The position numbers and the translations under genes were made by a program. A model generated the notes under the pieces. The model was not told where the DNA came from and searched no databases. It saw only the letters and a list, made by a program, of their open reading frames with translations. 64,000 nucleotides of DNA from Galbibacter mesophilus (GTDB lineage Bacteria; Bacteroidota; Bacteroidia; Flavobacteriales; Flavobacteriaceae): the NCBI RefSeq assembly GCF_023721415.1, contig NZ_JAMQVC010000002.1, forward strand, positions 1-64,000, in the 5' to 3' direction. The stretch's first letter is position 1. Each line of letters begins with the position of its first letter. Shown here piece after piece: positions 33,995 through 43,901 of the stretch.

Positions 33995-36835
33995 TTATTT
34001 TAATTCTTTTTTATTCCCTAGGTCTTCAGGAAGTAAAATGGTTTCTACGTAATTCTCATTATCAAAATAAGTATTCGCAGCTTTCTTAAAATAAGCTGAG
34101 TTCACTTTTTCTAAACCTCTTTTTGGATCTAAAATTTCTTCGGGATTCCAGTTGTAAATAGTAGCACTTTTGAGCTTAGAGCTCCAATATTGGTTGTACT
34201 TCAAACCATCTTTGGCCCTGTTAATTCGTGTTTCAACAATTTTTTTAACGTCTTTTTCTGAGGCTCCATTTTCTTTTATATTGTTGATAACGTCATGTAC
34301 TTTTTCAATTAATGCATCTTTGTTTTCAGGAGAGCATGTAAAACGAACATGCATTCTGTACCAATCGTAAGGTGCGTCTGTAGCGAATCCAGAAACTTGT
34401 ACGCCATAAACTCCAGACATGTTTTCTCGTAATTCTTCAGTAAGTTTAATGCGTAATAAGTCACCTAAAAGACTAACCGTTAAACCTCTATCCAGCGTGT
34501 AATCTAACGTGCCAGTAAACCTAAGATCTACTTTTGCTTTATTTTCTTTACCCTTTTTGACTGTATTTTTATGAATCCCATTTACCCGTCGTAAGTTTAT
34601 ATCTCTCCACTCTTTAATTGAATTTCTATCGGTTGGAAGTGTCGCTAGATACTTTTTACTAAGTGTTTTTAGTTTTTCAATATCAAAACTACCCACAAAG
34701 ATAAAAGTGAAGCCATTAGCCGATGAAAAGCGCTTTTTGTAAAAATCAAAAGCCGTATCAAGATCTAGCTCTTCTTGCAATTGGTTTACAGTTATCGGTG
34801 TTCCCCTTAAATGATTATTGGTCATTATCTTGCTAATTTCATTATCGAAAATAGCATCTGGGCTAAGGGTATCGTTTTTAGTGTTTGCAATCATTCTTTG
34901 CTTTTCGGCTTCAAATTGTTTTATATCTTTATTAGGGTTTGTAAAGTATAAATGAAGCATTGTAAGCATTAATTCTAATTCTTCAGCAGTACTGCTACCA
35001 GAAAATAATTCCTCATAAAAGTTTATATACGGCGTTATTGATACGGTTTTTCCCATGGTAAGTTTTTCAAGCTCTAAGCCAGATATATCGAGCATTCCGC
35101 TTGAACCGATAATGCTTCCTGCATTTCTAGCAGAAACATAAATAGAGTCAGGAGCTAAAGAACTTCCGCCTGGACGGTAACCATGAAGGGATATTAAATC
35201 GTTTTGAAGCATAGTTGGTTTGGCGATAACTTTTACACCGTTACTCAACTCCCAAGTAGTTACATCAATTTTTTTATTGTAATCCTTATTAACAATGCTG
35301 CCTTCTTCATTTATAGTAACTTCTATTTTCTTATCCGCCAGGTTGTCAACATAGGGTTCTAAATTTCTACTCTTCGTTTCAGAAATTAAAGTTTTTATTT
35401 TTTCTTCTGAAGGAATTGCAACATTTTTCTTTTCTGGGGCTTTTACTATAACGGTCAATCCATCATTCGTAATCCATTTCTTAGCTAGAGCATTAACCTC
35501 AGCTAAAGTAATGGAGGGTAGAAATTGTTTGTAAAAATTGTATCTAAAACTTTCCCCTGGAAAAGGGTCATTGTAGGTGAAGTTATCAATAAGTTTTTCT
35601 ACATAGTATTTAGAAGGAATTTTCCCCTGCTCTTTTTCAAAAAGAAGTGCATTGTTCAAAAGATATTCCTTGTAGCGGTTTAATTCTGATATTGTAAAAC
35701 CGTGTTGCTTAATATTTTCGTTAATACTTAATAAAGTAGAAACACCTTCTTCTATTTGTTCTTCCTTAAGGACGCTTCGTATGTATAGCGATTCTTTGTC
35801 TGCTAAAAAGTTTCCTAACCCTGCTGTTGAAGACAAAATAGGTGTGTCTATCTCTAATTCTGCTTCAGAAAGACGTGCTTTAAGCATACCTGAGAATAAA
35901 GAACGTACGATTGAATTCTTATAGTCTTTTAAAGTAGTTTGAACTTGTGAGTTTTTTTTGTAGTACAAAGAAATATTTACATTCCTTGCTTCTATATCTG
36001 TTGCAATTTTTACAACAGGCTTTGTGTTGTTAGGAATGGAAAACTTTGTTCTTTGACGTGGTTTTTTGTGGAATGATTTTAACGAACCAAATTGTTTTTT
36101 AATCATTTTTTCTGTTTCATCAAGATTGACATCACCAACAATGATAACCGCCATTAAATCGGGACGATACCAATCGTTGTAAAAGTTAGTAACCGATTCG
36201 TATTCTGAATTTAGGATAACGTCTAAAGTTCCAATAGGCAATCGGTCCGCGTATCTGGAGTTGTTTGTCATGGCGCCAATTGTTTGATCGTACAACCTGG
36301 CATTTGCAGTATTTCTAGCCCTTAATTCTTCTGCGACTACTCCCCGTTCTTTGTCTATTTCCTCTGGATCAAAAGAAATTCCATCAGCCCATTCCCGTAA
36401 AATCTTTATGCTTGTTTTAAAGTATTCTTTATTATCTGTCGGAACGGTTAATTTATAAACAGTTTCATCAAAACTGGTATGAGCATTTAAATCTGCTCCA
36501 AAAGAAACACCAATACTTTGTAAATAATCAATTAGCTTATTTTTTTTAAACGATTTTGTTCCATTAAATGCCATGTGTTCTATGAGGTGAGCCAACCCGA
36601 GTTGATCTGGATCCTCTAAAATAGAGCCCGCATTAATTACCAAGCGTAATTCTGCTTTAGCACTAGGCTTTTTATTCTTCTTTACGTAGTATGTGAGTCC
36701 GTTATCTAAAGTTCCTTTCTTTACGGAAGAATCAAAGGGAATTTTGTTCTGGAGATCATTAAATGTCTCTTTACTTTGCTGAGCTGTACCAATAAAAAGG
36801 CAAAGCGCTAAAAGCATGCAAAAATAGTTTTTCAT
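33995..36835 (-). CDS. M16 family zinc metalloprotease (pitrilysin type)
   Basis: This 946-residue exported protease has a signal peptide (MKNYFCMLLALCLFIGTAQQ). The inverted zinc motif HLIEH is at 83-87, with a downstream Glu ligand in KERGVVAEE (about 163). The protein has the full duplicated M16 architecture: an active N-terminal half and a C-terminal half starting near residue 520 (VTTWELSNGVKVIAKP) without the zinc motif. It probably degrades peptides in the periplasm. It stands downstream of susD (109 bases) in the same direction, so it may be transcribed with the SusC/SusD set or separately. Confidence 0.94.
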   Translation of the reverse strand: MKNYFCMLLALCLFIGTAQQSKETFNDLQNKIPFDSSVKKGTLDNGLTYYVKKNKKPSAKAELRLVINAGSILEDPDQLGLAHLIEHMAFNGTKSFKKNKLIDYLQSIGVSFGADLNAHTSFDETVYKLTVPTDNKEYFKTSIKILREWADGISFDPEEIDKERGVVAEELRARNTANARLYDQTIGAMTNNSRYADRLPIGTLDVILNSEYESVTNFYNDWYRPDLMAVIIVGDVNLDETEKMIKKQFGSLKSFHKKPRQRTKFSIPNNTKPVVKIATDIEARNVNISLYYKKNSQVQTTLKDYKNSIVRSLFSGMLKARLSEAELEIDTPILSSTAGLGNFLADKESLYIRSVLKEEQIEEGVSTLLSINENIKQHGFTISELNRYKEYLLNNALLFEKEQGKIPSKYYVEKLIDNFTYNDPFPGESFRYNFYKQFLPSITLAEVNALAKKWITNDGLTVIVKAPEKKNVAIPSEEKIKTLISETKSRNLEPYVDNLADKKIEVTINEEGSIVNKDYNKKIDVTTWELSNGVKVIAKPTMLQNDLISLHGYRPGGSSLAPDSIYVSARNAGSIIGSSGMLDISGLELEKLTMGKTVSITPYINFYEELFSGSSTAEELELMLTMLHLYFTNPNKDIKQFEAEKQRMIANTKNDTLSPDAIFDNEISKIMTNNHLRGTPITVNQLQEELDLDTAFDFYKKRFSSANGFTFIFVGSFDIEKLKTLSKKYLATLPTDRNSIKEWRDINLRRVNGIHKNTVKKGKENKAKVDLRFTGTLDYTLDRGLTVSLLGDLLRIKLTEELRENMSGVYGVQVSGFATDAPYDWYRMHVRFTCSPENKDALIEKVHDVINNIKENGASEKDVKKIVETRINRAKDGLKYNQYWSSKLKSATIYNWNPEEILDPKRGLEKVNSAYFKKAANTYFDNENYVETILLPEDLGNKKELK

Positions 36836-36943
36836 GAGATTTCAGTTTAAAATGTACTCCATAACCAAAGACAAAAAATGCCTTTGATTACGAAATACCG
36901 ATTCAAATTAATATATGTTTAGTGTAGTTGCTGTTAGTTAATC

Positions 36944-38287
36944 TTATTCGTATCCTGGGTTTTGATCGGTCAATGTTAAAAATTCATTGCCTTCAATCTC
37001 TGATTTTGGTATAGGCAAGATGTATTGATTAACGGAAGTGAGATTGTTTTTTAAATCCATAGCCTTATTGAAACGGATTCCAGCAAACCAATCTGATCCA
37101 TTTTCAAAAGCCATTTCTTTTATGTATTCTTCAAAAATCTCATTTTCTAAAGCGGCAGTTGTATTAGCTGTAGAAGGATCGTTTCCCGCCCTTTTTTTAA
37201 TAATATTTAAGGCTTGTCTGGCAGTTTCCAGATCATTGGTGCCTTTAAGAATTGACTCTGCCTTTATAAGATGCATTTCTGACAATCTTAAAAAGAATGT
37301 AGGACGGTAGCTTGCTTCATTGTTGGTTTTTAGCACGCTAGATTCGTTGTAGGTAGCGGGTTGTCTCGGGTCGTTCTCCATTAAATTGGTGAACCAACCT
37401 TCTCCAACACGCCCAACATAGAAGCGTTTTCGGTTATTCTCTTCTATATCGGAATTGGCATCTCGATACGTCATAAAAATGTTTTCAGTAGAGTTGATGC
37501 CTTTGTCAAATACATCAGAAAAACTGTTTTCTAAGCTCAAATACCCGCTATTGATTACCTCATCTGCCATAATCACAGCTTTATCGTATTCTCCCATATA
37601 TAAAAGCACTCTGGCTTTAAGCGCCATGGCTGCTAGACGGGATCCTCTATAGTTAACTGTAAATTCTGGAGCTTCGGAAATAGCATCATCCAAGTCTGTT
37701 AAGATTTGTTTATATGACTCTTCAACCGTACTTCGTTTTTTGGATCGAGTTGTAAAATTTACGGGTTCCGTTCTAACAATAATTCCTAATTCGCTTGAAC
37801 GATCGTAGAATTGCCCAAAATAACGTAATGCATCAAAAGTGGCCATAGCTCTTAAAAATTTTGCCTCGCCGATGATCTCTTTTTTATCTTCTGAAGAAAT
37901 TTCTTCGATAGAAAGTTCAGAAGTTTCTTTTATAGCGTTGTTGGCAGCATCTATAACTCCGTAAAAAATAAGCCAATAACTTTCTACTGTTGAATTGTCG
38001 GATTGTAAATTATTTTCAAAAAATTCGGGATCGTATTCACCTGTACCAGTTTGATTCATTGTCCCTATTAAATTACTTGGGATAGTTTCTGAATACATAT
38101 AGTAGTATGAGCTAGTGAACGAAATGATTTTACTGTATACTCCATTTAAAAGAGCTCGAGCATCGTCTTCATTTTTAACAACGTTTTCTGGTACTAAATT
38201 ATTTGGAGGGTCTTGATCGATAGCGTCTGCCAAATTACACGAAGAAAAGAACCAACTTATAGCTATAATTATTAAAATATTTTTCAT
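36944..38287 (-). CDS. SusD/RagB family nutrient-binding outer membrane lipoprotein
   Basis: This surface lipoprotein of about 447 residues captures substrate for its SusC partner. The lipoprotein signal is ISWFFSSCN. The N-terminal tetratricopeptide-like region contains RALLNGVYSKI and the typical AKFLRAMATFDALRYFGQF helix, abbreviated here as Phe-Leu-Arg-Ala. The C-terminal end has RLSEMHLIKAE and the final QNPGYE motif common to RagB/SusD proteins. ATG 38287 is preferred; a longer frame from 38308 overlaps susC and lacks a proper n-region. Its ligand cannot be inferred. Confidence 0.94.
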   Translation of the reverse strand: MKNILIIIAISWFFSSCNLADAIDQDPPNNLVPENVVKNEDDARALLNGVYSKIISFTSSYYYMYSETIPSNLIGTMNQTGTGEYDPEFFENNLQSDNSTVESYWLIFYGVIDAANNAIKETSELSIEEISSEDKKEIIGEAKFLRAMATFDALRYFGQFYDRSSELGIIVRTEPVNFTTRSKKRSTVEESYKQILTDLDDAISEAPEFTVNYRGSRLAAMALKARVLLYMGEYDKAVIMADEVINSGYLSLENSFSDVFDKGINSTENIFMTYRDANSDIEENNRKRFYVGRVGEGWFTNLMENDPRQPATYNESSVLKTNNEASYRPTFFLRLSEMHLIKAESILKGTNDLETARQALNIIKKRAGNDPSTANTTAALENEIFEEYIKEMAFENGSDWFAGIRFNKAMDLKNNLTSVNQYILPIPKSEIEGNEFLTLTDQNPGYE

Positions 38288-38297
38288 GATAGTTTTT

Positions 38298-41200
38298 TTA
38301 GAATCCAATATTTAAACCAATTGTAAATGACTTTTGCGGAGGAAATCTGTTGGTGTCCCTTCCGGCTCCAGAGATGTCATCGTTGAAAACTGAGCCTCCT
38401 TCTGGGTTGGCGCCTGGATAGTTTGTATATGTCCACAAGTTTTGTGCAATTCCGTATAGAGCGATGGAGTTTACAAAACCAATATTATCTATTACATTTT
38501 TTGGAAAATTAAACCTAAGATTTAAGGTGTTAAGCCTTAAATATGAAGCATCATGTACATAATAGCTGGAAGCTCTGTCGTTATTGTTTGGATCTCTATA
38601 AACCATTCGAGGTTGGCTTGTAGGGTTTTCTGGGGTCCATGCATTTAAAACTTCCAATGTTTTATTTTCTGCTAAATATGTACTTGTAAAATTAATCGCT
38701 CTAGTTTGCGAAAACCAAAAAAGCTCATTTCCGATTGAATAACTAAATTGTGCCGCAAGTGAAAAGTTTTTATACCGAAAAGTACTACTAAAACCGCCAA
38801 AAACATCTGGTTGTGAATTGCCGATTATAGTTTGGTCAAAATCATTTATCACGCCATCTGGAGTGCCATCTGGGCCAGAAATATCTTTGTATTTTAAATC
38901 TCCAGGAGCAGTGAACTCTTCTTGATAAATGCCGTTTGGAGCTGCTGAATTGAGAGCATCAATTTCTGTTTGATTTTGAAAAATTCCTGTCGATTCGAAT
39001 CCATATATCAACCCGATAGGGCTTCCTTCCCTAAGACGACCGCCATCAAGTCCCGGAAAACCTACAATAAATCCGTCCGAGTCCTTATAATCTTCAGATA
39101 TCTTTTTAAGTTTGTTTTTGTTTCGGGTAGCATTAAGGCTAACATTCCAGCCAAAATTGGGTTTGTTAATAATGCCAATATCCAATAATAGTTCAAAACC
39201 TTTGTTTTCCGTATGTCCAACATTGGCAAGAACAGATGTTACTCCCGTATTTCCAGGTGTTTTAACTGGAAAAATTACGTCTTCTGTGTTTTTTTCGTAA
39301 TATCCAACGCCCCCATTAATAACATTATTGAATAAAGAAAAATCCAATCCTAAGTCTAATTGTTTGGTAGTTTCCCACTTTAGTTCATCATTCCCCAGCT
39401 GTGATAATATTACAGAAGGGTTGTTGGCATAATCATCTGTTTCGTACAGTGTGCGCCATTGATACGGTCCGAAATCCTGCTGGCCGGTAAGACCATAACT
39501 AGCACGTAGCTTTAATTCATTTACTAAATCGCTGTCGACTAAAAAATCTTCATTAGAAATTCTCCAAGCGGCAGCAGCGGCAGGGAAGAAGGCATATTTA
39601 TTGTTTACCGCAAATTTTGATGAACCATCGATTCTAGCTGTTAATGTGAGTAAGTATTTTTGATTGTAGTCGTAATTGGTTCTTCCAAAATATGAAATAA
39701 GCCCAGAGCCTTGTTCATAGGCTTGCCCACCATTACTTACTGTTGCGCTGGAAACATTATTAAGAACATCATTGGAAAATCCTGTACCAAAGGCTTTGTT
39801 GTAAGAAGATTTTATTTCCTCAAAAGAAGTACCTAAAACAGCATCTATATTATGCTTCGCATTGAAAGTGTGCTTGTAGGTGAGGGTGTTTTGCCATTGT
39901 AGAACAGTGCTAATACTTCTACTGTTTTGTGCATAACCATCCCCTTCGCCGGTAAACCTGAACCATCCTCCGCGAAAAGTATAGCTAGGATAAAAACTGG
40001 TCTGGTTTCCGTTGTTATAATTTACAGAAAGTCTTGTTTCAAAATTTAAGTCTTTTGTAAAATCGACTTGCGAGTAAATAGAACCCAATAATAGAAAAGT
40101 TTCATTGTTATTAGTTGCTTGCCCTAAAGCTACTGGGTTTTCAGTGAGCGAAAATTCTGAATAAGCATAATTACCTTCTTCGTCGAAAACGGGAATATCA
40201 GGCCGAAAAGTGTATATTCTATTTACCAATTCTCCATCAAGTGATGATTGGTTAAAGAAGGAGGTCTGTAAATTAGTACCAAACCTTAAAAAGCTGGTAA
40301 CGTCACTGTTTAAATTCAAGTTTAATGTGTAACGTTCGCTATTAGAACCTTTAAAGCCACTTTCTGCATTTAAGGCCGCTAATGAAATAGCATATTGACT
40401 TGCCTGTCCACCACCCCTAATGCTTAAGTTGGCATAGGTTGAGGTAGATAAACCAGGGCTTAGTTCTTCTTCCCAGTCAGTATCCTCATTACCAAAATAC
40501 GATCCATCTAAGACACTTTGTGAAAAAGCATCGCCCGTATTATTGTTTGTAACTGCTTGGGTCCAAACTTCTTTAAATTGAGAGGCATTAAGAACATCTA
40601 ATGTTTGTGGATTTTGGATGGTAGTAGAAACATCAAAATTTATGGTTGGTTTATTAAATTTTGATCCTTTTTTGGTGTTTATAATTATCACCCCATTCGC
40701 AGCTCTGGAACCATAAATGGCAGCTGAGGAAGCATCTTTTAGAACGCTAATAGATTCAATATCATTCGGATTGATATTAGCAATGGGGGTGCTCAACCCC
40801 TGAATGTTTAATTGGTCACCAAGACGCTGTCCTTCTGCTCCTCCAGTAGGAATGTTACTTTCTGGAACAACTGGTACTCCATCAATTACGAATAAAGGTT
40901 GATTGGAACCCGATAGAGAAGATGTACCACGAATCCTTATTTTAGTGGCAGCGCCAGGTTGTCCATTTGGTGTATTTACAGAAACCCCTGCTACTTGACC
41001 TTGTAAAGCTTGCTCAACATTTACCGTAGGTGCTTGGTTGCTAAAGGATTTCATATTGACATTGCTAACCGCACCAGTTAGATTTTCCTTTTTCACTTCT
41101 CCATATCCAACCAAAACAACTTCATCTATTGATTGAATGTCTTCTTCTAGTTCAACATTCATAAAAGCATTGGTGTCTACAGTTACTTCCTTGCTTTTAA

Positions 41201-41756
41201 AACCGATGTAGCTAAAAACTAAAACCTCATTGATGTTGGCCTGAATTGTAAATTCACCTTGGCTATTTGTGGTAGTTCCAATATTTTTGCCCTGTATTTT
41301 TACCGTCACGCCAAGTAAAGGAAGTCCGCTAGGATCGGTAACTGCACCCTGAATACTACTTTGTTCTCTTGATTGAGAGCTATTTTTGTTTGGGAAGGAT
41401 TCTTTTCTTAAAATTATTTGCTTCTTGTTAATGACGTATTTAATGTCAGTATCTTCAAATAATGCTATTAAAACATCTTTTAAAGAACGCTGTTTTACGT
41501 GTATTGTAACCAGTTTTTTTACGTCAACTTCCTCGTGATTATACAAAAACTTAAAATCAGTTTTCTTTTCAATCTTCTTTAGGACATTTTGCAGTGGTAA
41601 TTGGTTGGCATTTAAATCAACTTTTGTTTTCTGTGCTAGGGAATTCGCCTGAACTGTAAAAATTGAAATAATTAACAAGAGGGAAGTTAGTTTCATTTTT
41701 AGATAAAAACATGATGAGTAGGGCTCTCGAGGCCCTCGAAATAGTCTATTTTTCAT
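38298..41756 (-). CDS. SusC/RagA TonB-linked outer membrane transporter with STN domain
   Basis: This 1152-residue TonB-dependent transporter starts with a secretin/TonB N-terminal (STN) domain (about residues 45-115, ending NKKQIILRK). This domain contacts FecR-type anti-sigma factors. A CarboxypepD-like beta-sandwich follows (GAVTDPSGLPLLGVTVKIQG), then the plug (IDEVVLVGYGEVKKENLTGAV; GSRAANGVIIINTKKG) and a 22-strand barrel ending in IGLNIGF. The long N-terminal leader before MKLTSLLLIISIF is usual in this class, so 41756 is kept, with ATG 41696 as alternative. It pairs with the SusD gene and is presumably induced through the FecR/sigma pair upstream. Confidence 0.95.
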   Translation of the reverse strand: MKNRLFRGPREPYSSCFYLKMKLTSLLLIISIFTVQANSLAQKTKVDLNANQLPLQNVLKKIEKKTDFKFLYNHEEVDVKKLVTIHVKQRSLKDVLIALFEDTDIKYVINKKQIILRKESFPNKNSSQSREQSSIQGAVTDPSGLPLLGVTVKIQGKNIGTTTNSQGEFTIQANINEVLVFSYIGFKSKEVTVDTNAFMNVELEEDIQSIDEVVLVGYGEVKKENLTGAVSNVNMKSFSNQAPTVNVEQALQGQVAGVSVNTPNGQPGAATKIRIRGTSSLSGSNQPLFVIDGVPVVPESNIPTGGAEGQRLGDQLNIQGLSTPIANINPNDIESISVLKDASSAAIYGSRAANGVIIINTKKGSKFNKPTINFDVSTTIQNPQTLDVLNASQFKEVWTQAVTNNNTGDAFSQSVLDGSYFGNEDTDWEEELSPGLSTSTYANLSIRGGGQASQYAISLAALNAESGFKGSNSERYTLNLNLNSDVTSFLRFGTNLQTSFFNQSSLDGELVNRIYTFRPDIPVFDEEGNYAYSEFSLTENPVALGQATNNNETFLLLGSIYSQVDFTKDLNFETRLSVNYNNGNQTSFYPSYTFRGGWFRFTGEGDGYAQNSRSISTVLQWQNTLTYKHTFNAKHNIDAVLGTSFEEIKSSYNKAFGTGFSNDVLNNVSSATVSNGGQAYEQGSGLISYFGRTNYDYNQKYLLTLTARIDGSSKFAVNNKYAFFPAAAAAWRISNEDFLVDSDLVNELKLRASYGLTGQQDFGPYQWRTLYETDDYANNPSVILSQLGNDELKWETTKQLDLGLDFSLFNNVINGGVGYYEKNTEDVIFPVKTPGNTGVTSVLANVGHTENKGFELLLDIGIINKPNFGWNVSLNATRNKNKLKKISEDYKDSDGFIVGFPGLDGGRLREGSPIGLIYGFESTGIFQNQTEIDALNSAAPNGIYQEEFTAPGDLKYKDISGPDGTPDGVINDFDQTIIGNSQPDVFGGFSSTFRYKNFSLAAQFSYSIGNELFWFSQTRAINFTSTYLAENKTLEVLNAWTPENPTSQPRMVYRDPNNNDRASSYYVHDASYLRLNTLNLRFNFPKNVIDNIGFVNSIALYGIAQNLWTYTNYPGANPEGGSVFNDDISGAGRDTNRFPPQKSFTIGLNIGF

Positions 41757-41837
41757 ACATTTGTATAGTTTGGTTATAATTGCTCAATTGTGGCTTGACG
41801 TTTATACAGGAAATGCTGCAACATTTCCTGTTTTTTT
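41756..41837 (+). ncRNA. Candidate antisense small RNA opposite the susC leader
   Basis: A plus-strand -7 element TACATTTG lies at 41756-41763. From about 41807 a perfect hairpin (ACAGGAAATG pairing with CATTTCCTGT) ends in seven T on the plus strand, making a terminator of the correct polarity. Nothing else on the plus strand there needs one. An RNA of roughly 65 bases would be antisense to the susC leader, as described for some Bacteroides PULs. No -33 TTG is found, so this is speculative. Confidence 0.3.
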
Positions 41838-41857
41838 CTATATTATTTCATACTTTC

Positions 41858-43000
41858 TCATTTTCTTGGTTTGTTGATTATTATTTTACTGTCTTTAATT
41901 TTATACTCAAACGGGACGCTTAATTGGAAGGAGTTTAATATTTCTTCGATCGATTCTTTATCGAATGTAGCCGTAAATGTTTTTGAATTCAGTTCGGAAT
42001 AAGTATTCTCGATTTCAACATTGTATTTTCGTTCCAATTGGCGAATAACTACAGAGAAAGGCTTTTCTGATACAATCAATTTGCCTTCGAGCCAAGATAC
42101 GTGTGGAGTTACGTCTTCATTTGTTACTTCAATCTTATCAAGCTGAACACGTGCTACCTGATTTGGAAGTAAATATTGATTTTTGAATTTCTTTGAAGGA
42201 CTTTCGATAGCTATTTTACCTTCCACTAAGGCAATTTTGGTCGTGTTTTCATCAGAATAAGAAGATACGTTAAAACTTGTACCCAATACTTTAATAGCGG
42301 CTTTTGGTGTTTTTACGATGAATGGCTTTTCTTTATTTTCACTTACTTTAAAATAGGCCTCTCCAGTTAATTTTAAAACCCTGGAGCTATTTGAGGTAAA
42401 ATGATTAGAAAACTGAATGGAGCTTCCCGCGTTTAATCTAACAACAGAACTGTCTTCTAAAACAACCGTATAATTCTTACCATTTGGGACTTTTACCGTT
42501 TGTAAAGCCTCTTTTTTATCAGTACCCGAAAGAAACTTTATGCTATTTTCACTTTGAACAGCAACAACGGTACCTTGTTCATTTTTTAATATTTCATCTT
42601 TTTCGGTAACGCTTTTGGAAAGTATTTGGTCATTTTCAAGTACCACAACTGATTTATAGATTTCCTTCTGGGAACTTTTTGGTGAGGTAATGGTTTTAAA
42701 CATAATTATGCTTCCAAAAACCACTCCAATGAAAATGGCAGCAGATAGGTAGCGTAAAACGTTACGCTTATTGGAAGCCTTTGCATTTAGGGAGTGCTTA
42801 TCTTCAAGGAAATTCCACTCTTTTGCAACATCAATTTCACTTATTCTTTTCAAGTCATTGGCTGTTTTGAGGTCCTGAAGCTTGGTGTAAAGTGCCTTGT
42901 TTTTTTCAGACTTGTTCAGCCAGTTGTGTAACTCATCCTCCTCTTCAGCCGATAATGGTTGATGAAGGCTCTTTATAATTATATGTTTTACAGTATTCAT
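41858..43000 (-). CDS. FecR family anti-sigma factor
   Basis: This 380-residue single-pass inner-membrane protein has a cytoplasmic N-terminal sigma-binding region of about 90 residues. One transmembrane helix lies near residues 84-105 (YLSAAIFIGVVFGSIIMF). A periplasmic FecR domain follows, with DSSVVRLNAGSSIQFSNHF, GEAYFKV and VLGTSFNVSSY. The C-terminal DUF4974 domain (KPFSVVIRQLERKYNVEIE) is last. It relays the SusC STN signal to the adjacent ECF sigma factor. Confidence 0.95.
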   Translation of the reverse strand: MNTVKHIIIKSLHQPLSAEEEDELHNWLNKSEKNKALYTKLQDLKTANDLKRISEIDVAKEWNFLEDKHSLNAKASNKRNVLRYLSAAIFIGVVFGSIIMFKTITSPKSSQKEIYKSVVVLENDQILSKSVTEKDEILKNEQGTVVAVQSENSIKFLSGTDKKEALQTVKVPNGKNYTVVLEDSSVVRLNAGSSIQFSNHFTSNSSRVLKLTGEAYFKVSENKEKPFIVKTPKAAIKVLGTSFNVSSYSDENTTKIALVEGKIAIESPSKKFKNQYLLPNQVARVQLDKIEVTNEDVTPHVSWLEGKLIVSEKPFSVVIRQLERKYNVEIENTYSELNSKTFTATFDKESIEEILNSFQLSVPFEYKIKDSKIIINKPRK

Positions 43001-43080
43001 TTTAATTAGCTAAACCCATTGGGTGTTCTAATTATTAGATCTGCATTTTTGGAAATAGGGTGATGAGAAGGTCAATTATT

Positions 43081-43617
43081 TTAGGAAAAAATAGAATTTT
43101 TAATTGAAAAGAACAATATAGTCTTGTTTTTAAGTGAGTTACGTAGGATTTTATACGATTTTTTTATTTGGGTTTTTACAGTGTTTACTGAAACCCCTTG
43201 TTTTATACCCGCATCTTTATAACTCATGCCCTCCAAAACGCATAATACAAATACTTCTTTACATTTGGTCGGTAGTATATTTATTTCTGAAAGCAATTCC
43301 TCTTTTCCTTCGGAAGAAATAATCATGCTTTCCATTGAATTTTCGGTTGGAATAGCTTTTACAATTCCATTTTCGAGAGGTTGAAATCTTTTTTCTCTTT
43401 CAATATGTTTTAAGGAGTTATTAATTACAGATTTAAACAAATAACTTTTTAAATCTTGAATATGATCTAATTTTTTTTTCTCCAAAATAGAAAGAAACAC
43501 TTCTTGAACAATATCTTTAGATTTATCCACGTCTTTTACATACCAATACGATTTGTTGCATAAATCGATATAATGGGACTTAAATAATGATTGTATGTAT
43601 TTATTGTGTATAGACAA
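43081..43617 (-). CDS. ECF-type RNA polymerase sigma factor
   Basis: This 178-residue sigma-70 family protein has region 2 (DIVQEVFLSILEKK, LKSYLFKSVINNSLKHIERE) and region 4 (LPTKCKEVFVLCVLEGMSYKDAG, abbreviated as the helix-turn-helix Met-Ser-Tyr-Lys-Asp-Ala followed by VSVNTVKTQIKKSYKILR). It is the Bacteroidota class that pairs with FecR and drives neighbouring susC/susD genes. It is the first gene of the four-gene set. Confidence 0.95.
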   Translation of the reverse strand: MSIHNKYIQSLFKSHYIDLCNKSYWYVKDVDKSKDIVQEVFLSILEKKKLDHIQDLKSYLFKSVINNSLKHIEREKRFQPLENGIVKAIPTENSMESMIISSEGKEELLSEINILPTKCKEVFVLCVLEGMSYKDAGIKQGVSVNTVKTQIKKSYKILRNSLKNKTILFFSIKNSIFS

Positions 43618-43901
43618 GAGGGAAAATTAATGCAAATTGAACCGATAAAAATAAAAAAAATTTGTAAGATTTCTATCAATTGATTTTCATCTCCCCGTTT
43701 TTGGTAAAAGGCTGACTCTGGATAGCGCTTTTATTAAATTCTAGTCTGGGCAATTACTTTACTTCTTTAAAAACCTTTCTTGTGAGATACAAATATTTTC
43801 CAAATAAAAGAATAGAAGTGAGAATCGCCTAATTGTACTTTTCAGAATGATTACATACGCTTTAATCAATAAAAATTTCCATATTTGTACTTTTACCAAC
43901 A

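Noticed and set aside
36836-36943. Terminator between susD and the M16 gene
   Set aside because: No stable hairpin with a T run is visible on the minus strand, so cotranscription cannot be excluded but no terminator can be claimed.
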